Origin: Neorhizobium alkalisoli
Lineage (GTDB): Bacteria > Pseudomonadota > Alphaproteobacteria > Rhizobiales > Rhizobiaceae
Reading direction: 5' to 3'
Length of the DNA: 64,000 nucleotides
Assembly: GCF_007829835.1 (NCBI RefSeq)
Contig: NZ_VIWP01000001.1
Span: forward strand, 744,001-808,000
The position numbers were made by a program, and so were the translations under genes. The notes beneath the pieces are model-generated. The model worked only from the letters and a program-made list of their open reading frames with translations. It was not told the origin of the DNA and did no database searches. Of the stretch, positions 35,657 through 45,766 are shown one piece after another. Numbering within the stretch: the first letter of the stretch is position 1; the number at the start of each line of letters is the position of its first letter.

Positions 35657-36052
35657 TCAGTTCTGCGGCAGAATGCGCCCTGCACCGCCCGTATCGGGAT
35701 GGCCCAGCCCGTTCCGCTCGCCGCGATCAGATCCACCGTGAACTGGGCCGGCACGGTCCGAATTGCGCCAGTTGTGATTGTCGGGACGATCCGGCCGGCC
35801 AGGGCCGTGGCCGTGATCGGGGCGTCCGGGTCTTCCCGGATCTCCCGGCCTGCCGGGGCCTCCAGGGTTGCCGGGCCGGGGACCGTGGTCCGGACGATGA
35901 TGATCCCAACGATCACGGTCGCGCCAGTAATAACCATCGTCGCGGCTGACATAACGATATTCCGTATAGGTGCCGCCTTCACTGACACAGCCTGCAAGGG
36001 TCACGCCGGCAAGGCCGACGACTGCGGCGACGCTCAATAATCTCGATGTCAT
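35657..36052 (-). CDS. Putative lipoprotein with Pro/Gly/Arg/Asp-rich low-complexity region
   Basis: The 131-residue product has a lipoprotein signal peptide with lipobox LAGC (Cys22). A Tyr/Arg/Asp stretch follows (YRYVSRDDGYYWRDRDRWDHH), then a low-complexity region built on GRPG, GDPG and RPD units to about residue 95. It is presumably anchored in the outer membrane facing the periplasm. Function unknown. The low-complexity part is real coding: the frame is open, and a signal peptide precedes it. Confidence 0.7.
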   Translation of the reverse strand: MTSRLLSVAAVVGLAGVTLAGCVSEGGTYTEYRYVSRDDGYYWRDRDRWDHHRPDHGPRPGNPGGPGRPGDPGRPGRPDHGHGPGRPDRPDNHNWRNSDRAGPVHGGSDRGERNGLGHPDTGGAGRILPQN

Positions 36053-36184
36053 GGGGAAAATTCCTGTGGTCTTGTCTATGCGGCTTCAACTATCTGCCGG
36101 TCGCGAAGTTCCCTGGCCTACAGATCGACCGCTCGAATGAAGCCGGTCGATGGCTGAAACTCTCTGTGGATAATGTGTGGACGC

Positions 36185-36946
36185 CTAGGCCGACACACGG
36201 CCGTAAGCACCGAGAATAAAACGCTCGGCACGGACCAGATAGGCCTCCAGCAGGTCGGCTGCAACCTTGGCCCTGCCCGCTTCCAGCTCGCTGACGATCT
36301 CGAAATTTTGATCAATGAACGGCCCATGCAGGAATTCCGGATCCTGCAGCAGGCCGAAGACCAGGCGCAGTTCCAACGAAATCTGTGCGTAAAAGCTTGC
36401 AAGGCGGGGACTGTCGGAAAGTTCGACAATGGCAGCGTGAAAGGCGATGTCGGCGCTGCCGACACCGAGCCAGTCCTTCTCGTCGCGGCATTTGCGCGCC
36501 TCTTCCACCGCGGCCCGCATGCGTCTTACCGCCGGATGGCCGGGATGGGCCTGGGCGATGGCCGGACATTCGATGAAGCGGCGCACACGATAGATATCGA
36601 CGATCGTCGACATGTCGGGCGTGGAAACGAAAACACCCCGATTGGTCTCGTAACGGAGCAGGCCCTCGGTGGTGAGAAGCCGAAACACTTCGCGCAGCGT
36701 GTTGCGCGAAACCTGCAATTCGTCGCTGAGCGCCGTCTCGGACAGGTGGCTACCGGGCGTCAGCCTGCCGGATATCACCTGCTCGCGAATACGGGCGGCG
36801 ACGGTTTCGGCAAGCGTCGGCGTGGCTGCAGTTCCCCGAGAGGGTACCTGCGCGCGATTTTCTATCGCGGTCCGAGGCTTTGCCCCGCTTCCACTTGCCT
36901 TGCGTATGGCCAAGCCGTGCCCCTTCATGCGGACGTGTTTCACCAT
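36185..36946 (-). CDS. GntR family (FCD) transcriptional regulator
   Basis: The product is about 253 residues. The winged helix is at about residues 40-105 (LAETVAARIREQVISGRLTPG, LSETALSDELQVSRNTLREVFRLLTTEGLLRYETNRGVFV), followed by an FCD effector domain with metal-site histidines (IAFHAAIVEL). The start is uncertain; ATG 36946 and ATG 36928 both lack a strong ribosome binding site. It is divergent from the PxpA operon, which it most likely represses. Confidence 0.87.
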   Translation of the reverse strand: MVKHVRMKGHGLAIRKASGSGAKPRTAIENRAQVPSRGTAATPTLAETVAARIREQVISGRLTPGSHLSETALSDELQVSRNTLREVFRLLTTEGLLRYETNRGVFVSTPDMSTIVDIYRVRRFIECPAIAQAHPGHPAVRRMRAAVEEARKCRDEKDWLGVGSADIAFHAAIVELSDSPRLASFYAQISLELRLVFGLLQDPEFLHGPFIDQNFEIVSELEAGRAKVAADLLEAYLVRAERFILGAYGRVSA

Positions 36947-37081
36947 CCGGTAAATCGCTTTTTGCAATGCGACAAGAGAAATGACGGCGCAAAGGCCGAG
37001 TAACATGAAGGAAAAAGTGTAAAATCCACAGCATGCACAGATAGTGGGCAAGTGATCATTTGTAGGGCAATATACAAAAAT

Positions 37082-37108
37082 TGTTCAACACTATGGACAG
37101 CATTGTCC
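37082..37108. promoter_or_regulatory. Candidate GntR sites upstream of the pxpA operon
   Basis: TGTTCAACA (37082-37090) is a perfect palindrome close to the FCD-GntR pattern TNGTNNNACNA. GGACA-GCAT-TGTCC (37095-37108) is a second perfect dyad. Both lie 45-75 bases before the pxpA start, in the expected operator position. Confidence 0.4.
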
Positions 37109-37154
37109 TGCTTTGTTAGGCGTTCAATCAATAATCACAGGAGAGGTCGCCATC

Positions 37155-37922
37155 ATGGCCGGCATTGATCTCAACAGCGATCTTGGAGAAAGCTTCGGCG
37201 CCTGGAAGATGGGCGACGATGCGGCAATGCTCGATGTGGTCAGCAGCGCCAATGTGGCTTGCGGCTTTCATGCCGGTGATCCGGCCGGCATCCTGAAGAC
37301 GCTACGGGCCGCCGCGGAACGTGGTGTGGCAATCGGCGCCCATGTCGGTTACCGCGACCTTGCCGGCTTCGGTCGGCGCAACATGGATCCGAGCAGCGAG
37401 GAACTGGTCGGCGACGTCATCTATCAGATCGGCGCGCTGCAGGGCCTGGCCAAGGCCGCCGGCACACGCGTCACCTATGTGAAGCCGCATGGCGCCCTCT
37501 ACAATACGATCTCCATCGACGCCCGCCAGGCCGCCGATGTCATTGCCGCGATCCGTGCGATCGATCCCTCGCTGGTTCTGCTGGCGCTGGCTGGCTCACC
37601 GCTGATCGAGCAGGCACGGGCGGCTGGACTGACCGTGGTCGCCGAAGCCTTTGCCGACCGCGCCTATACGCCGGAAGGCAATCTCGTTTCCCGCCGCGAA
37701 AAGGGTTCCGTCCTGCACGATTCCGAACTCGTTGCGGCCCGCATGGTGCGCATGGTCAAGGAAGGCGTCGTCGAGGCGATCGATGGCACACCGACGAAGA
37801 TCGATGCCCAGTCGATCTGCGTACATGGCGACAGCCCGGGCGCCGTCGCAATTGCCAAGCGCCTGCGCGAATTGCTCGAACAGGCCGGCCTTTCCGTCCA
37901 GCCCTTTGCACCGACGACCTAA
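37155..37922 (+). CDS. pxpA: 5-oxoprolinase subunit A (LamB/YcsF family)
   Basis: The 255-residue product matches PxpA, part of the ATP-dependent enzyme that opens 5-oxoproline (pyroglutamate) to glutamate. Signatures: [83 protein letters not shown], and [16 protein letters not shown] 37155 follows AGGAGAGG. It is first in a seven-gene run with the PxpBC fusion, a biotin carboxylase, a dipeptide-type ABC importer and a peptidase. Confidence 0.93.
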   Translation: MAGIDLNSDLGESFGAWKMGDDAAMLDVVSSANVACGFHAGDPAGILKTLRAAAERGVAIGAHVGYRDLAGFGRRNMDPSSEELVGDVIYQIGALQGLAKAAGTRVTYVKPHGALYNTISIDARQAADVIAAIRAIDPSLVLLALAGSPLIEQARAAGLTVVAEAFADRAYTPEGNLVSRREKGSVLHDSELVAARMVRMVKEGVVEAIDGTPTKIDAQSICVHGDSPGAVAIAKRLRELLEQAGLSVQPFAPTT

Positions 37923-37928
37923 GAGACG

Positions 37929-39572
37929 ATGAACCCGAACGTGCCCTTGTCATCCCGAGATACGTCGATGCGCATCCTTCCGGTGCGCGGCGACTGTATG
38001 CTCGTGGAACTGGCCGATCTCGGCGAGGCGCTGGCACTGTTCGACGCGCTGGAAAATGATCCGGTCGAGGGTATTCGCGAAATCATTCCGGCAGCCCGCA
38101 CCCTGCTGATTTCCTTCGATCCGAACGCCATATCCCGCGACAGGCTGATCGACGCCGTATCGGCACTGGCAGGCGGCGAACGCATAGCAGCCTCCGGCGC
38201 TCTTGTCGAAATCCCGGTCCAGTATGACGGCGAGGATCTGGCCGAGGTAGCCGGCATTTTGGGCATGAGCGCCGAAGAGGTCGTGCGCCTGCATGGCGAG
38301 AGCGATTATGTCGCCGCCTTTACCGGTTTTGCACCGGGCTTCGCCTACCTGTCCGGCGGCGATCCGCGGCTGGCCGTACCACGCCGCAAGTCGCCGCGCA
38401 CCCAGGTTCCGGCTGGCGCCGTTGGCCTTGCCGGCGCATTCAGCGGCGTCTATCCGAAAACCAGCCCCGGCGGCTGGCAGCTGATCGGCACGACGCCGCT
38501 TGCCATGTTCGATATCGACCGGACGCCGGCATCGCTGCTGCAACCGGGCAACCGCATCAAATTCCGCAATATGGCGGAAGACGGCGCCTACGAAATCAAG
38601 GCATCTGCCAAATCCGCCGCCAAAACTGAAGCGCGCGTTCCGTCCGAAAACGGAGCGGCCGCGATCGAGATCGTCTCTCTCGGCCTTCCTGTTGTATTTC
38701 AGGATCTTGGCCGCAGCGGTCAGGCAAGCCAGGGCATCAGCATCTCGGGTGCCGCCGACCGGACGAGTTTCAAGGCCGCCAATCGGCTGGTTGGAAACAG
38801 CGCTAATACCGCCGCCCTCGAAATCGCTCTCGGTGGCCTTCGCTTCCGCATGAAGGGGCGCGGCGTCATGGCACTGACTGGCGCAACGGCGCCGATCACC
38901 ATTACCGGGCAGGATGGTATAACAGTCTCCGCGCCCCACCACAGCGCAATCGCGCTCGATGATGGCGACTTGGTTGCGCTCGGCTCCCCGGTTTCGGGCA
39001 TGCGCTCCTATCTGGCGCTACGTGGCGGTTTTGCGGTGACGCCGGTTCTTGAGAGCGCCGCCACCGATACACTGGCGCAGATCGGCCCGGCCTCGCCCGC
39101 TGTCGGAGACACTCTCCTGATCCTGGCAGCACCAGCCGGCGCGTTTGTTGCCTCCGAAACACCTGCATTCGACATGCCCAGCGCATCGCAGACGGTGGTG
39201 CTGGATGTGGTCATGGGACCACGCACCGACTGGTTCACGCCGGAAGCGGTTGAAAGCTTCTTGTCGCAGGAATGGTCCGTTACGCCGCAGTCGAGCCGCG
39301 TCGGCATCCGCCTTTCCGGCGATGCGCTGGAGCGCGCGAACCATGGCGAACTGCCGAGCGAGGCGACGGTGCGCGGCGCCCTGCAGGTGCCGGCCAGCGG
39401 TCAGCCCGTCCTGTTCCTCGCCGATCATCCGCTGACCGGCGGTTATCCGGTCATCGCCAATGTCGCCGGCCATCATCTCGATCTCGCCGGCCAGATACCC
39501 GTGGGCGCAAAGATCCGTTTCAACGCGATCACCGATTTCGCGCCCCGTCTTATTCCAGGAAAGAGCATATGA
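37929..39572 (+). CDS. 5-oxoprolinase subunit B-subunit C fusion (KipI-KipA type)
   Basis: The 547-residue product joins a KipI/PxpB domain (residues 14-225; FTGFAPGFAYLSGGDPRLAVPRR, GAVGLAGAFSGVYPKTSPGGW) to a KipA/PxpC biotin-dependent carboxyltransferase-like domain (residues 240-540; VFQDLGRSGQASQGIS, GPRTDWFTPEAVESF, RVGIRLSGD). The same two domains occur as the carboxyltransferase half of urea amidolyase. It starts 6 bases after pxpA and its stop overlaps the next start by 4 bases (ATGA). The fusion plus the adjacent biotin carboxylase suggest a biotin-dependent variant of the enzyme. Confidence 0.9.
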   Translation: MNPNVPLSSRDTSMRILPVRGDCMLVELADLGEALALFDALENDPVEGIREIIPAARTLLISFDPNAISRDRLIDAVSALAGGERIAASGALVEIPVQYDGEDLAEVAGILGMSAEEVVRLHGESDYVAAFTGFAPGFAYLSGGDPRLAVPRRKSPRTQVPAGAVGLAGAFSGVYPKTSPGGWQLIGTTPLAMFDIDRTPASLLQPGNRIKFRNMAEDGAYEIKASAKSAAKTEARVPSENGAAAIEIVSLGLPVVFQDLGRSGQASQGISISGAADRTSFKAANRLVGNSANTAALEIALGGLRFRMKGRGVMALTGATAPITITGQDGITVSAPHHSAIALDDGDLVALGSPVSGMRSYLALRGGFAVTPVLESAATDTLAQIGPASPAVGDTLLILAAPAGAFVASETPAFDMPSASQTVVLDVVMGPRTDWFTPEAVESFLSQEWSVTPQSSRVGIRLSGDALERANHGELPSEATVRGALQVPASGQPVLFLADHPLTGGYPVIANVAGHHLDLAGQIPVGAKIRFNAITDFAPRLIPGKSI

Positions 39573-41344
39573 AGAAGGTTCTGATAGCAAACCGCGGCGA
39601 GATCGCGGTGCGGATCATCCGGGCCTGCCAGGATTACGGCCTGGCCTCCGTCGCCGTTTATGCCGACGCGGATGCCGATGCCCTGTTCGTGACGCTGGCC
39701 GACGAGGCTTTCGCGCTTGATGGTGTCACCGCCAAGGACAGCTATCTCGATATCGACAAGCTGATATCGGTCGCAAAACGTGCCGGCGCCGATGCCGTCC
39801 ATCCGGGTTACGGTTTTCTGTCCGAGCGGGCAGAATTCGCCAAGGCCGTGATCGATGCCGGCCTCGTCTGGATCGGCCCTGATCCTGAGGTTATCGATGC
39901 GCTCGGCGACAAGCTGAAGGCTCGTGCCATCGCCCAGAAGGTTGGCGCGCCGCTCGTTGCCGGCTCGGATGGCGCGATTTCCTCGCCCGCCGAAGCATTG
40001 GCTTTCGCGAAAAAATTCGGCCTGCCGATCGCCATCAAGGCCGCCCATGGCGGCGGCGGGCGTGGCCTGAAGATCGCCCGCGAACTTGGCGAGGTGGAAG
40101 AACTTTTTGAATCGGCGACGCGCGAAGCGGTCGCCGCCTTTGGTCGCGGCGAATGTTACGTCGAGCAATTTCTCGACCGTCCGCGGCATATCGAGGCGCA
40201 GGTGCTGGCGGACCGCCTCGGCAATGTTCTGGTCGTCGGAACACGCGATTGCTCGCTGCAGCGACGCAACCAGAAACTTGTCGAGGAAGCACCTGCGCCA
40301 TTCCTCTCCGACGAAGAACGGACGAGGATCCATACTGCAGCGCGCGATATCTGTGCCGAAGCCGGCTATACCGGCGCCGGTACGGTGGAGTTCCTGCGCA
40401 GCGCCGATGGCGTGATCTCCTTCCTCGAGGTCAATACACGCCTGCAGGTCGAACATCCCGTCACCGAGGAAACGACGGGTCTCGATCTGGTCATCGAACA
40501 GTTCCGGATTGCCGAAGGCCTGGCCCTCAGCGTCACCGAGATGCCGGCTCCGCGCGGCCATGCGATCGAATTCCGTATCAACATGGAAGATGCCGGTCGC
40601 GGCTTCCTGCCCTCGGCAGGTGAAATTTCCGAATTTTCCGCACCTTCCGGCCCAGGCGTACGGCTCGATTCCGGCATCGTGTCGGGCTCGGCCATCCCGC
40701 CGATGTTCGATTCTCTCGCCGCCAAGCTGATCGTCTGGGGTGCGACCCGCGAACAGGCGATTGCCCGCTCGCGACGCGCACTGAGCGAATTCAAGATCGA
40801 AGGCGTTCCATCCGTCCTGCCCTTCCATCGCGCGGTCATCGACCACACCGATTTTACCGGGGATTTCCGCGTCCATACGCGCTGGATCGAGACGGATTTT
40901 GCCGAAACGCTGGAAGCGGCGAGCCGCCCTGCTCCGGCAATGGGGACCGGCCTTCTGCGTGGCCATGTCGAGATCGACGGCAAGCGCGTTGAGATCGGTA
41001 TTCCCGATGCTTTTCTGCGTCTGCTCGGTCCGTTGTCTGCGGCATCCGGCAGCAACAAAGAGAACGAGCCAAGCGATGCGGGAGCCGTGCTGGCGCCGGT
41101 ACCCGGCATGCTCGTTCAGTGGAATGTGACAGATGGCGCCCTTGTCGAGAAGGACGAGGTGTTGGCAATGATGGACGTGATGAAGATGGAGACGGCCGTG
41201 ACGGCGCCGGTTGCCGGCATCGTCACCATCCTCGCCGAAGCCGGTTCGTCCCAGACGGCCGGCGCGGTCATCGCCCGCATCGCGAGCGCCCAGGAAACCA
41301 CCCCGACCAGCAGCGACAAGGCCAAGCCGGAGACACGGACATGA
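39569..41344 (+). CDS. Biotin carboxylase-biotin carboxyl carrier fusion
   Basis: The 591-residue product has a complete ATP-grasp biotin carboxylase (residues 1-450; MKKVLIANRGEIAVRII, HPGYGFLSERAEFA, AAHGGGGRGLKI, EVNTRLQVEHPVTEETTGLDLV) and a C-terminal biotinyl domain (residues 505-575) with Lys539 in VMKMETAV. It would carboxylate its own biotin with ATP and bicarbonate. No separate acyl-CoA carboxyltransferase lies nearby; the only carboxyltransferase-like partner is the upstream PxpBC fusion. The start overlaps that stop (ATGA), and the stop overlaps the next start the same way. Confidence 0.93.
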   Translation: MKKVLIANRGEIAVRIIRACQDYGLASVAVYADADADALFVTLADEAFALDGVTAKDSYLDIDKLISVAKRAGADAVHPGYGFLSERAEFAKAVIDAGLVWIGPDPEVIDALGDKLKARAIAQKVGAPLVAGSDGAISSPAEALAFAKKFGLPIAIKAAHGGGGRGLKIARELGEVEELFESATREAVAAFGRGECYVEQFLDRPRHIEAQVLADRLGNVLVVGTRDCSLQRRNQKLVEEAPAPFLSDEERTRIHTAARDICAEAGYTGAGTVEFLRSADGVISFLEVNTRLQVEHPVTEETTGLDLVIEQFRIAEGLALSVTEMPAPRGHAIEFRINMEDAGRGFLPSAGEISEFSAPSGPGVRLDSGIVSGSAIPPMFDSLAAKLIVWGATREQAIARSRRALSEFKIEGVPSVLPFHRAVIDHTDFTGDFRVHTRWIETDFAETLEAASRPAPAMGTGLLRGHVEIDGKRVEIGIPDAFLRLLGPLSAASGSNKENEPSDAGAVLAPVPGMLVQWNVTDGALVEKDEVLAMMDVMKMETAVTAPVAGIVTILAEAGSSQTAGAVIARIASAQETTPTSSDKAKPETRT

Positions 41345-43164
41345 CCACGATCGAAAACAGCAAGCCGCTTCTGTCGGTCGAAGGCCTGAGCGTCGAGTTC
41401 GGCGAAAGCCGTGTCGTCGATGATCTGTCGTTTATCGTCGAGGCCGGCAAGACGGTGGCCGTGGTCGGCGAATCCGGCTCCGGCAAGTCGGTGACGTCGC
41501 TGTCTACCATGCGTCTTGCCGACATGATGGGCGCGAAATACGCGTCCGGCCGCATCCAGTTCGGCAACAAGGATCTGCTGAAGGCATCGCAGAAGGAGAT
41601 GCGGTCGATCCGCGGCAAGGAGATCGCCATGATCTTCCAGGAGCCGATGACCTCGCTCAACCCGGTCTTCACGATCGGCGACCAGATCTGCGAAGTCCTG
41701 ATGCTGCACGAGAAGATGGGCAAGTCGGCGGCGATGGCGGAAGCCCGGCGCCTGCTCGACATGGTGCGCCTACCAGATAGCGCAGCCCTCCTCGAACGTT
41801 ATCCGCACCAGCTTTCCGGCGGCATGCGCCAGCGTGTGATGATCGCCATGGCACTCGCCTGCCGCCCCAAGCTGTTGATCGCCGACGAGCCGACGACGGC
41901 ACTCGACGTCACCATCCAGGCGCAGATCCTCAACATCATGCGCGACCTGCAGAAGACGCTCGGCATGGGCATGATCTTCATCACCCATGACATGGGTGTC
42001 GTCGCCGAAATGGCTGACCATGTCGTCGTCATGTGGAAGGGCAAGAAGGTCGAGGAAGGTCCGGTCCGCGAAATCTTTGCCAATCCGCAGCATCCCTATA
42101 CCCGCACGCTTCTCGCCGCCGTGCCGAAACTCGGCAGCATGCAGGGCGAAGAGTTCCCCAAGCGCATGCCGCTCACCGTGCTTCAGGACGGCAAGCCGAC
42201 CGTCGTCGGTGAAGAGCGCGTGCAGAACACGGCGAAATACGACGAAAAGCCGCTTCTGTCGGTCAACGACCTGTTCGTCCGCTTCGACATCAAGAAGAAC
42301 ATCTTCGGCAAGGTCACGCATCGCTGCAGCGCCGTGCAGAAGGTCAGCTTCGACATTCATCCGGGCGAGACACTGGCGCTGGTCGGCGAAAGCGGTTCCG
42401 GCAAGTCGACGATCGGCCGCACGATCCAGCAGCTGCAGTCTTCCATGGGCGGCGAGATCAGCTTCAACGGCCGCAGCTATTCGTCCATGTCGGCGACCGA
42501 GCGTTTTCGCATGCGCCAGGAAGTCCAGTATATTTTTCAGGACCCGTTCGCCTCACTTGATCCGCGCAAGACCGTTGGCTTCTCGATTGCCGAGCCGATC
42601 AATACCCATGGCCTGATTGCCGACAGCAAGGCCGTGCGCCGCCGCGTCGATGAACTGCTCGAACGCGTCGGCCTGTCGTCGGCCGTCGCTTCGCGTTATC
42701 CGCACGAATTTTCCGGCGGCCAACGCCAGCGCGTCTGCATCGCGCGTGCACTCGCCTCCAATCCGAAGCTGATCATTGCCGACGAGGCGCTGTCGGCTCT
42801 CGACGTCTCGATCCAGGCGCAGATCATCAATCTGTTCATGGATCTGCAGGCCGAACGCGGGCTCGCTTACCTGTTCATCTCCCATGACATGGCGGTGGTC
42901 GAGAAGATGAGCCACCGCGTCGCCGTGCTTTATCTCGGCCAGATCATGGAAATGGGCTCGCGCCGCCAAGTCTTCGAGACGCCGAGCCATGCCTATACCC
43001 GTCGCCTCCTCTCCGCCGTACCGGTCGCCGACCCGACGGCAGTCCGCCACACGGCGCTGATCGAAGGCGAAATTCCCAATCCGGTCCGCCGCGTCGGCGA
43101 CGAACCGGCCATCCTTTCCCACGAGGAAATCGATCCGGGCCACTTCGTCGCCAAAAGCGCCTGA
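41341..43164 (+). CDS. Dipeptide/oligopeptide ABC transporter, fused DppD-DppF ATPase
   Basis: The 607-residue product carries two full nucleotide-binding domains. N-terminal: [37 protein letters not shown]-terminal: [36 protein letters not shown] (Ala for the usual Pro after Glu). Each is followed by the oligopeptide-type C-terminal motif. This is the GsiA-like single-chain form of DppD plus DppF. It drives the importer encoded by the three following genes and is translationally coupled to the biotin carboxylase. Confidence 0.93.
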   Translation: MTTIENSKPLLSVEGLSVEFGESRVVDDLSFIVEAGKTVAVVGESGSGKSVTSLSTMRLADMMGAKYASGRIQFGNKDLLKASQKEMRSIRGKEIAMIFQEPMTSLNPVFTIGDQICEVLMLHEKMGKSAAMAEARRLLDMVRLPDSAALLERYPHQLSGGMRQRVMIAMALACRPKLLIADEPTTALDVTIQAQILNIMRDLQKTLGMGMIFITHDMGVVAEMADHVVVMWKGKKVEEGPVREIFANPQHPYTRTLLAAVPKLGSMQGEEFPKRMPLTVLQDGKPTVVGEERVQNTAKYDEKPLLSVNDLFVRFDIKKNIFGKVTHRCSAVQKVSFDIHPGETLALVGESGSGKSTIGRTIQQLQSSMGGEISFNGRSYSSMSATERFRMRQEVQYIFQDPFASLDPRKTVGFSIAEPINTHGLIADSKAVRRRVDELLERVGLSSAVASRYPHEFSGGQRQRVCIARALASNPKLIIADEALSALDVSIQAQIINLFMDLQAERGLAYLFISHDMAVVEKMSHRVAVLYLGQIMEMGSRRQVFETPSHAYTRRLLSAVPVADPTAVRHTALIEGEIPNPVRRVGDEPAILSHEEIDPGHFVAKSA

Positions 43165-43220
43165 GCAGCCAGGATCATCAAACCGCGACACAATCGCAAG
43201 CATCTGAAGAGGAACAGGTA

Positions 43221-44756
43221 ATGACAACGTTCAAAAGGGGACTGACCGCAACCTTCATGGCTCTTGCCCTGTCGGCCACGGCCTTCACCGCCGCTCCGGC
43301 TTTCGCCGCCGGCAAAATGACCATTTCCACACCGCAGGATCCGGGCAGCTGGGATCCGATCGACACCTTCCTGGTGCAGTGGTCGGCCGTTGCCACCAAC
43401 ATCTTCGACGGCCTCACCTATCGCGGCCCCGACCTGAAGATCGTGCCCGGTCTCGCCGAAAGCTGGGAAGAGCTCGATGGCGGCAAGCGCCTGCGCTTCC
43501 ACCTGCGCCAGAACGTCAAATTCCATGACGGCGAGCCCTTCAATGCCGCAGCCGTCAAGTACACATTCGATCGCCTGCTCGGTGAACAGGGCGCCAAGGG
43601 CCCGCAGCGCTCCAACTACACCTCGATCGACAGCGTCGAAGTCATCGACGACAACACGGTCGACATGAAGCTGAAGGCGCCGGATCCGGTTCTTTTGACC
43701 AAGCTTGCCGGTTACGGCGGCATGATCGTTCCGCCGAAATACATCCAGGAAAAGGGTGAGGACAATTTCAACCTCAACCCGGTCGGCACCGGCCCGTTCA
43801 AGTTCGTGTCCTACCAGCCGAAGGTCAACATCAAGCTGGAAGCCAATGCGGACTATTGGGGCGGCGCACCGAAGCTTTCCGAGCTCGAATACCGCTTCAT
43901 CGCCGAGCCCTCGACCGCCGTTGCCGAATTGCAGGCCGGCCGCGTCGATCTCGTCATCCCGCCGACCATTCCGATCGGCATGATCCCGGTCATCAAGGGC
44001 GACCCGAAGCTCGCCGTCGTCAGCGTTCCCGGCCCGACCGTTGACGCACTGCGCTTCAACACTCGCGACGGCATCACTGCCGACCCGAAGGTCCGCAAGG
44101 CGATCATCATGGCCGTCGATCGCGACACGATCGTCAAGTCGATCCTCGCCGGCGAAGCTTCGCCGATCGTCTCCTTCCAGAGCGCGCTCTCCTTCGGTTA
44201 CGATCCGAACCTGAAGGGCCTGCCCTTCGATCCGGCCGGCGCCAAGAAGCTGCTCGCCGAAGCCGGCGTCAAGCCGGGCACGACGCTGCAGATCGACATC
44301 CGCGGCAGTGACGCGACGATGAACGAAGTCGCACAGGTCATTTCCAGCTATCTGTCGATGGTCGGCCTGACCGCCACCATCAAGCCTTACGAAACGAATG
44401 TCATCACCAACGACATCATTCCGCAGGGCAAGACCGGCGCCATGTTCCAGCAGAAATGGGGTGGCTGGACCTTCGACTACGACAACACCGCCTACGCCAT
44501 GTACCACTCGGGCGAAAAGTGGAACCCCTACGACAAGGACGAGAAGATGGACAAGCTGCTGGAATCGCAGCGTCCGCTGACCGACCGTGCCCAGCGCGAA
44601 AAGATCCTGCAGGAAGTCGGTGCCTATGCTTCCGAACGCGCGCTGGAACTGCCGCTCTACAACTCCAACGCCATCTTCGGCATCTCCAAGCGGGTCAAGG
44701 GCTTCGTTGCAGCCCCGGACAACCGCCTGAAGCTGAACGAAGTCAGCGTCGACTGA
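43221..44756 (+). CDS. ABC transporter substrate-binding protein (SBP family 5)
   Basis: The 511-residue product has a signal peptide (cleavage near AFA, residue 29) and the family 5 motif region FDGLTYRGPDLKIVPGLAESWEELDGGKRLRFHLRQNVKFHDG. It binds peptides or peptide-like ligands in the periplasm. The ligand is unknown; the PxpA/peptidase setting points to small peptides, pyroglutamyl peptides or lactams. It is followed by a hairpin (44784-44803) before the permease genes. Confidence 0.92.
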   Translation: MTTFKRGLTATFMALALSATAFTAAPAFAAGKMTISTPQDPGSWDPIDTFLVQWSAVATNIFDGLTYRGPDLKIVPGLAESWEELDGGKRLRFHLRQNVKFHDGEPFNAAAVKYTFDRLLGEQGAKGPQRSNYTSIDSVEVIDDNTVDMKLKAPDPVLLTKLAGYGGMIVPPKYIQEKGEDNFNLNPVGTGPFKFVSYQPKVNIKLEANADYWGGAPKLSELEYRFIAEPSTAVAELQAGRVDLVIPPTIPIGMIPVIKGDPKLAVVSVPGPTVDALRFNTRDGITADPKVRKAIIMAVDRDTIVKSILAGEASPIVSFQSALSFGYDPNLKGLPFDPAGAKKLLAEAGVKPGTTLQIDIRGSDATMNEVAQVISSYLSMVGLTATIKPYETNVITNDIIPQGKTGAMFQQKWGGWTFDYDNTAYAMYHSGEKWNPYDKDEKMDKLLESQRPLTDRAQREKILQEVGAYASERALELPLYNSNAIFGISKRVKGFVAAPDNRLKLNEVSVD

Positions 44757-44783
44757 TCGCGCAGTCAATCTGATCATGTGTCT

Positions 44784-44803
44784 CGCCCGCTTCTTCGCGG
44801 GCG
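44784..44803 (+). other. Intercistronic hairpin after the substrate-binding protein gene
   Basis: CGCCCGC and GCGGGCG form a 7-bp GC stem with loop TTCTTC in the 77-base gap before the permease gene. It probably stabilises the binding-protein message, as proposed for 30115-30147. Confidence 0.55.
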
Positions 44804-44833
44804 GGACCGGACCTTCTTTTCAAGGACAGTATC

Positions 44834-45760
44834 GTGGCCGGTTTTCTCATCAAGCGATTGCTGCAGGCAATCTTCGTCGTCATCGCCATCACGCTCGTCG
44901 TCTCCTTTGCCATTCGCCTGACCGGCGACCCGGCATTGATGATGTTCCAGGGCGGCGGTGGAAGCATGACTGAGGAGGATCTCGCCCGCATCCGTGCGGC
45001 GCTCGGAACCGACCAGCCTTTCCTCGTCCAATACTGGCATTTCCTCACGGGCATGCTGACGCTCGATTTCGGCCGCAGCTTTACCGGCGGCACATCCGTT
45101 TCGCTGCTGATCGGTGATGCCGTGCCGGCGACCCTGCTTCTCGCCTTCATCTCGATGCTTGTGTCGATCGCCCTGTCGATCCCGCTCGGCATCAAGGCGG
45201 CGACCGCGCGCGGCAAGGTCGCGGACCAGATCATCCGCATCCTGTCGCTGGTTGGTCTGTCCTTCCCGAATTTCTGGCTCGCAACCATGCTCGTGCTGCT
45301 GTTCGGCATCACGCTCGGTTGGCTGCCGCCAAGCGGCATGTCGGGCATGGCAAGTTATGTCATGCCGGCCGTCACCATGGGCATCATCCTCACAGCGACC
45401 AATGTGCGCCTCGTGCGTACGGCCATGCTGGAAACGCTGCAATCGCAATACATCATGGTGGCGCGCGCGAAAGGCCTGTCAGAAAGCAAGGTTCTTTACA
45501 AACATGCGCTGCGCAACTGCGCCATTCCGCTGATCACCTATTTCGGCCTGCAGTTCGGCGGCCTGCTCGGCGGTATCGTCGTCATCGAGCGCGTCTTCAA
45601 CTGGCCGGGCCTTGGCACGCTTGCCTTCGATGCGGTGGCCTCCCGCGATTATCCCGTGCTCCAGGCTGTCATCACCGTGTTGTCGCTGATGATCGTCGGC
45701 ATCAACCTTCTGGTCGATATCGCCTATGGGCTTGTCGATCCGCGCATCCGGACGGAGTAA
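44834..45760 (+). CDS. ABC transporter permease (DppB type)
   Basis: The 308-residue inner-membrane permease has an N-terminal helix, a periplasmic loop and a BPD_transp_1 core: GLSFPNFWLATMLVLLFGI, RTAMLETLQSQYIMVARAKGLSESKVLYKHALRNC (the EAA loop contacting the ATPase) and IVVIERVFNWPGLGTL. It pairs with the DppC-type permease starting 6 bases later. Confidence 0.93.
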   Translation: MAGFLIKRLLQAIFVVIAITLVVSFAIRLTGDPALMMFQGGGGSMTEEDLARIRAALGTDQPFLVQYWHFLTGMLTLDFGRSFTGGTSVSLLIGDAVPATLLLAFISMLVSIALSIPLGIKAATARGKVADQIIRILSLVGLSFPNFWLATMLVLLFGITLGWLPPSGMSGMASYVMPAVTMGIILTATNVRLVRTAMLETLQSQYIMVARAKGLSESKVLYKHALRNCAIPLITYFGLQFGGLLGGIVVIERVFNWPGLGTLAFDAVASRDYPVLQAVITVLSLMIVGINLLVDIAYGLVDPRIRTE

Positions 45761-45766
45761 CCGACA

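Noticed and set aside
35657-36052. GRPG/GDPG-type repetition as a DNA repeat array or CRISPR
   Set aside because: The units are short, irregular and in frame behind a lipoprotein signal peptide; this is protein low complexity, not spaced direct repeats.
36124-36151. ATCGACCG/CGGTCGAT hairpin past the GntR gene
   Set aside because: An 8-bp stem with a 12-base loop and no T-run; too weak to call a terminator.
36165-36173. A perfect DnaA box (TTATCCACA on the minus strand)
   Set aside because: It is single, with no cluster of boxes, no A/T-rich unwinding element and no replication gene nearby; one 9-mer is expected by chance at this scale.
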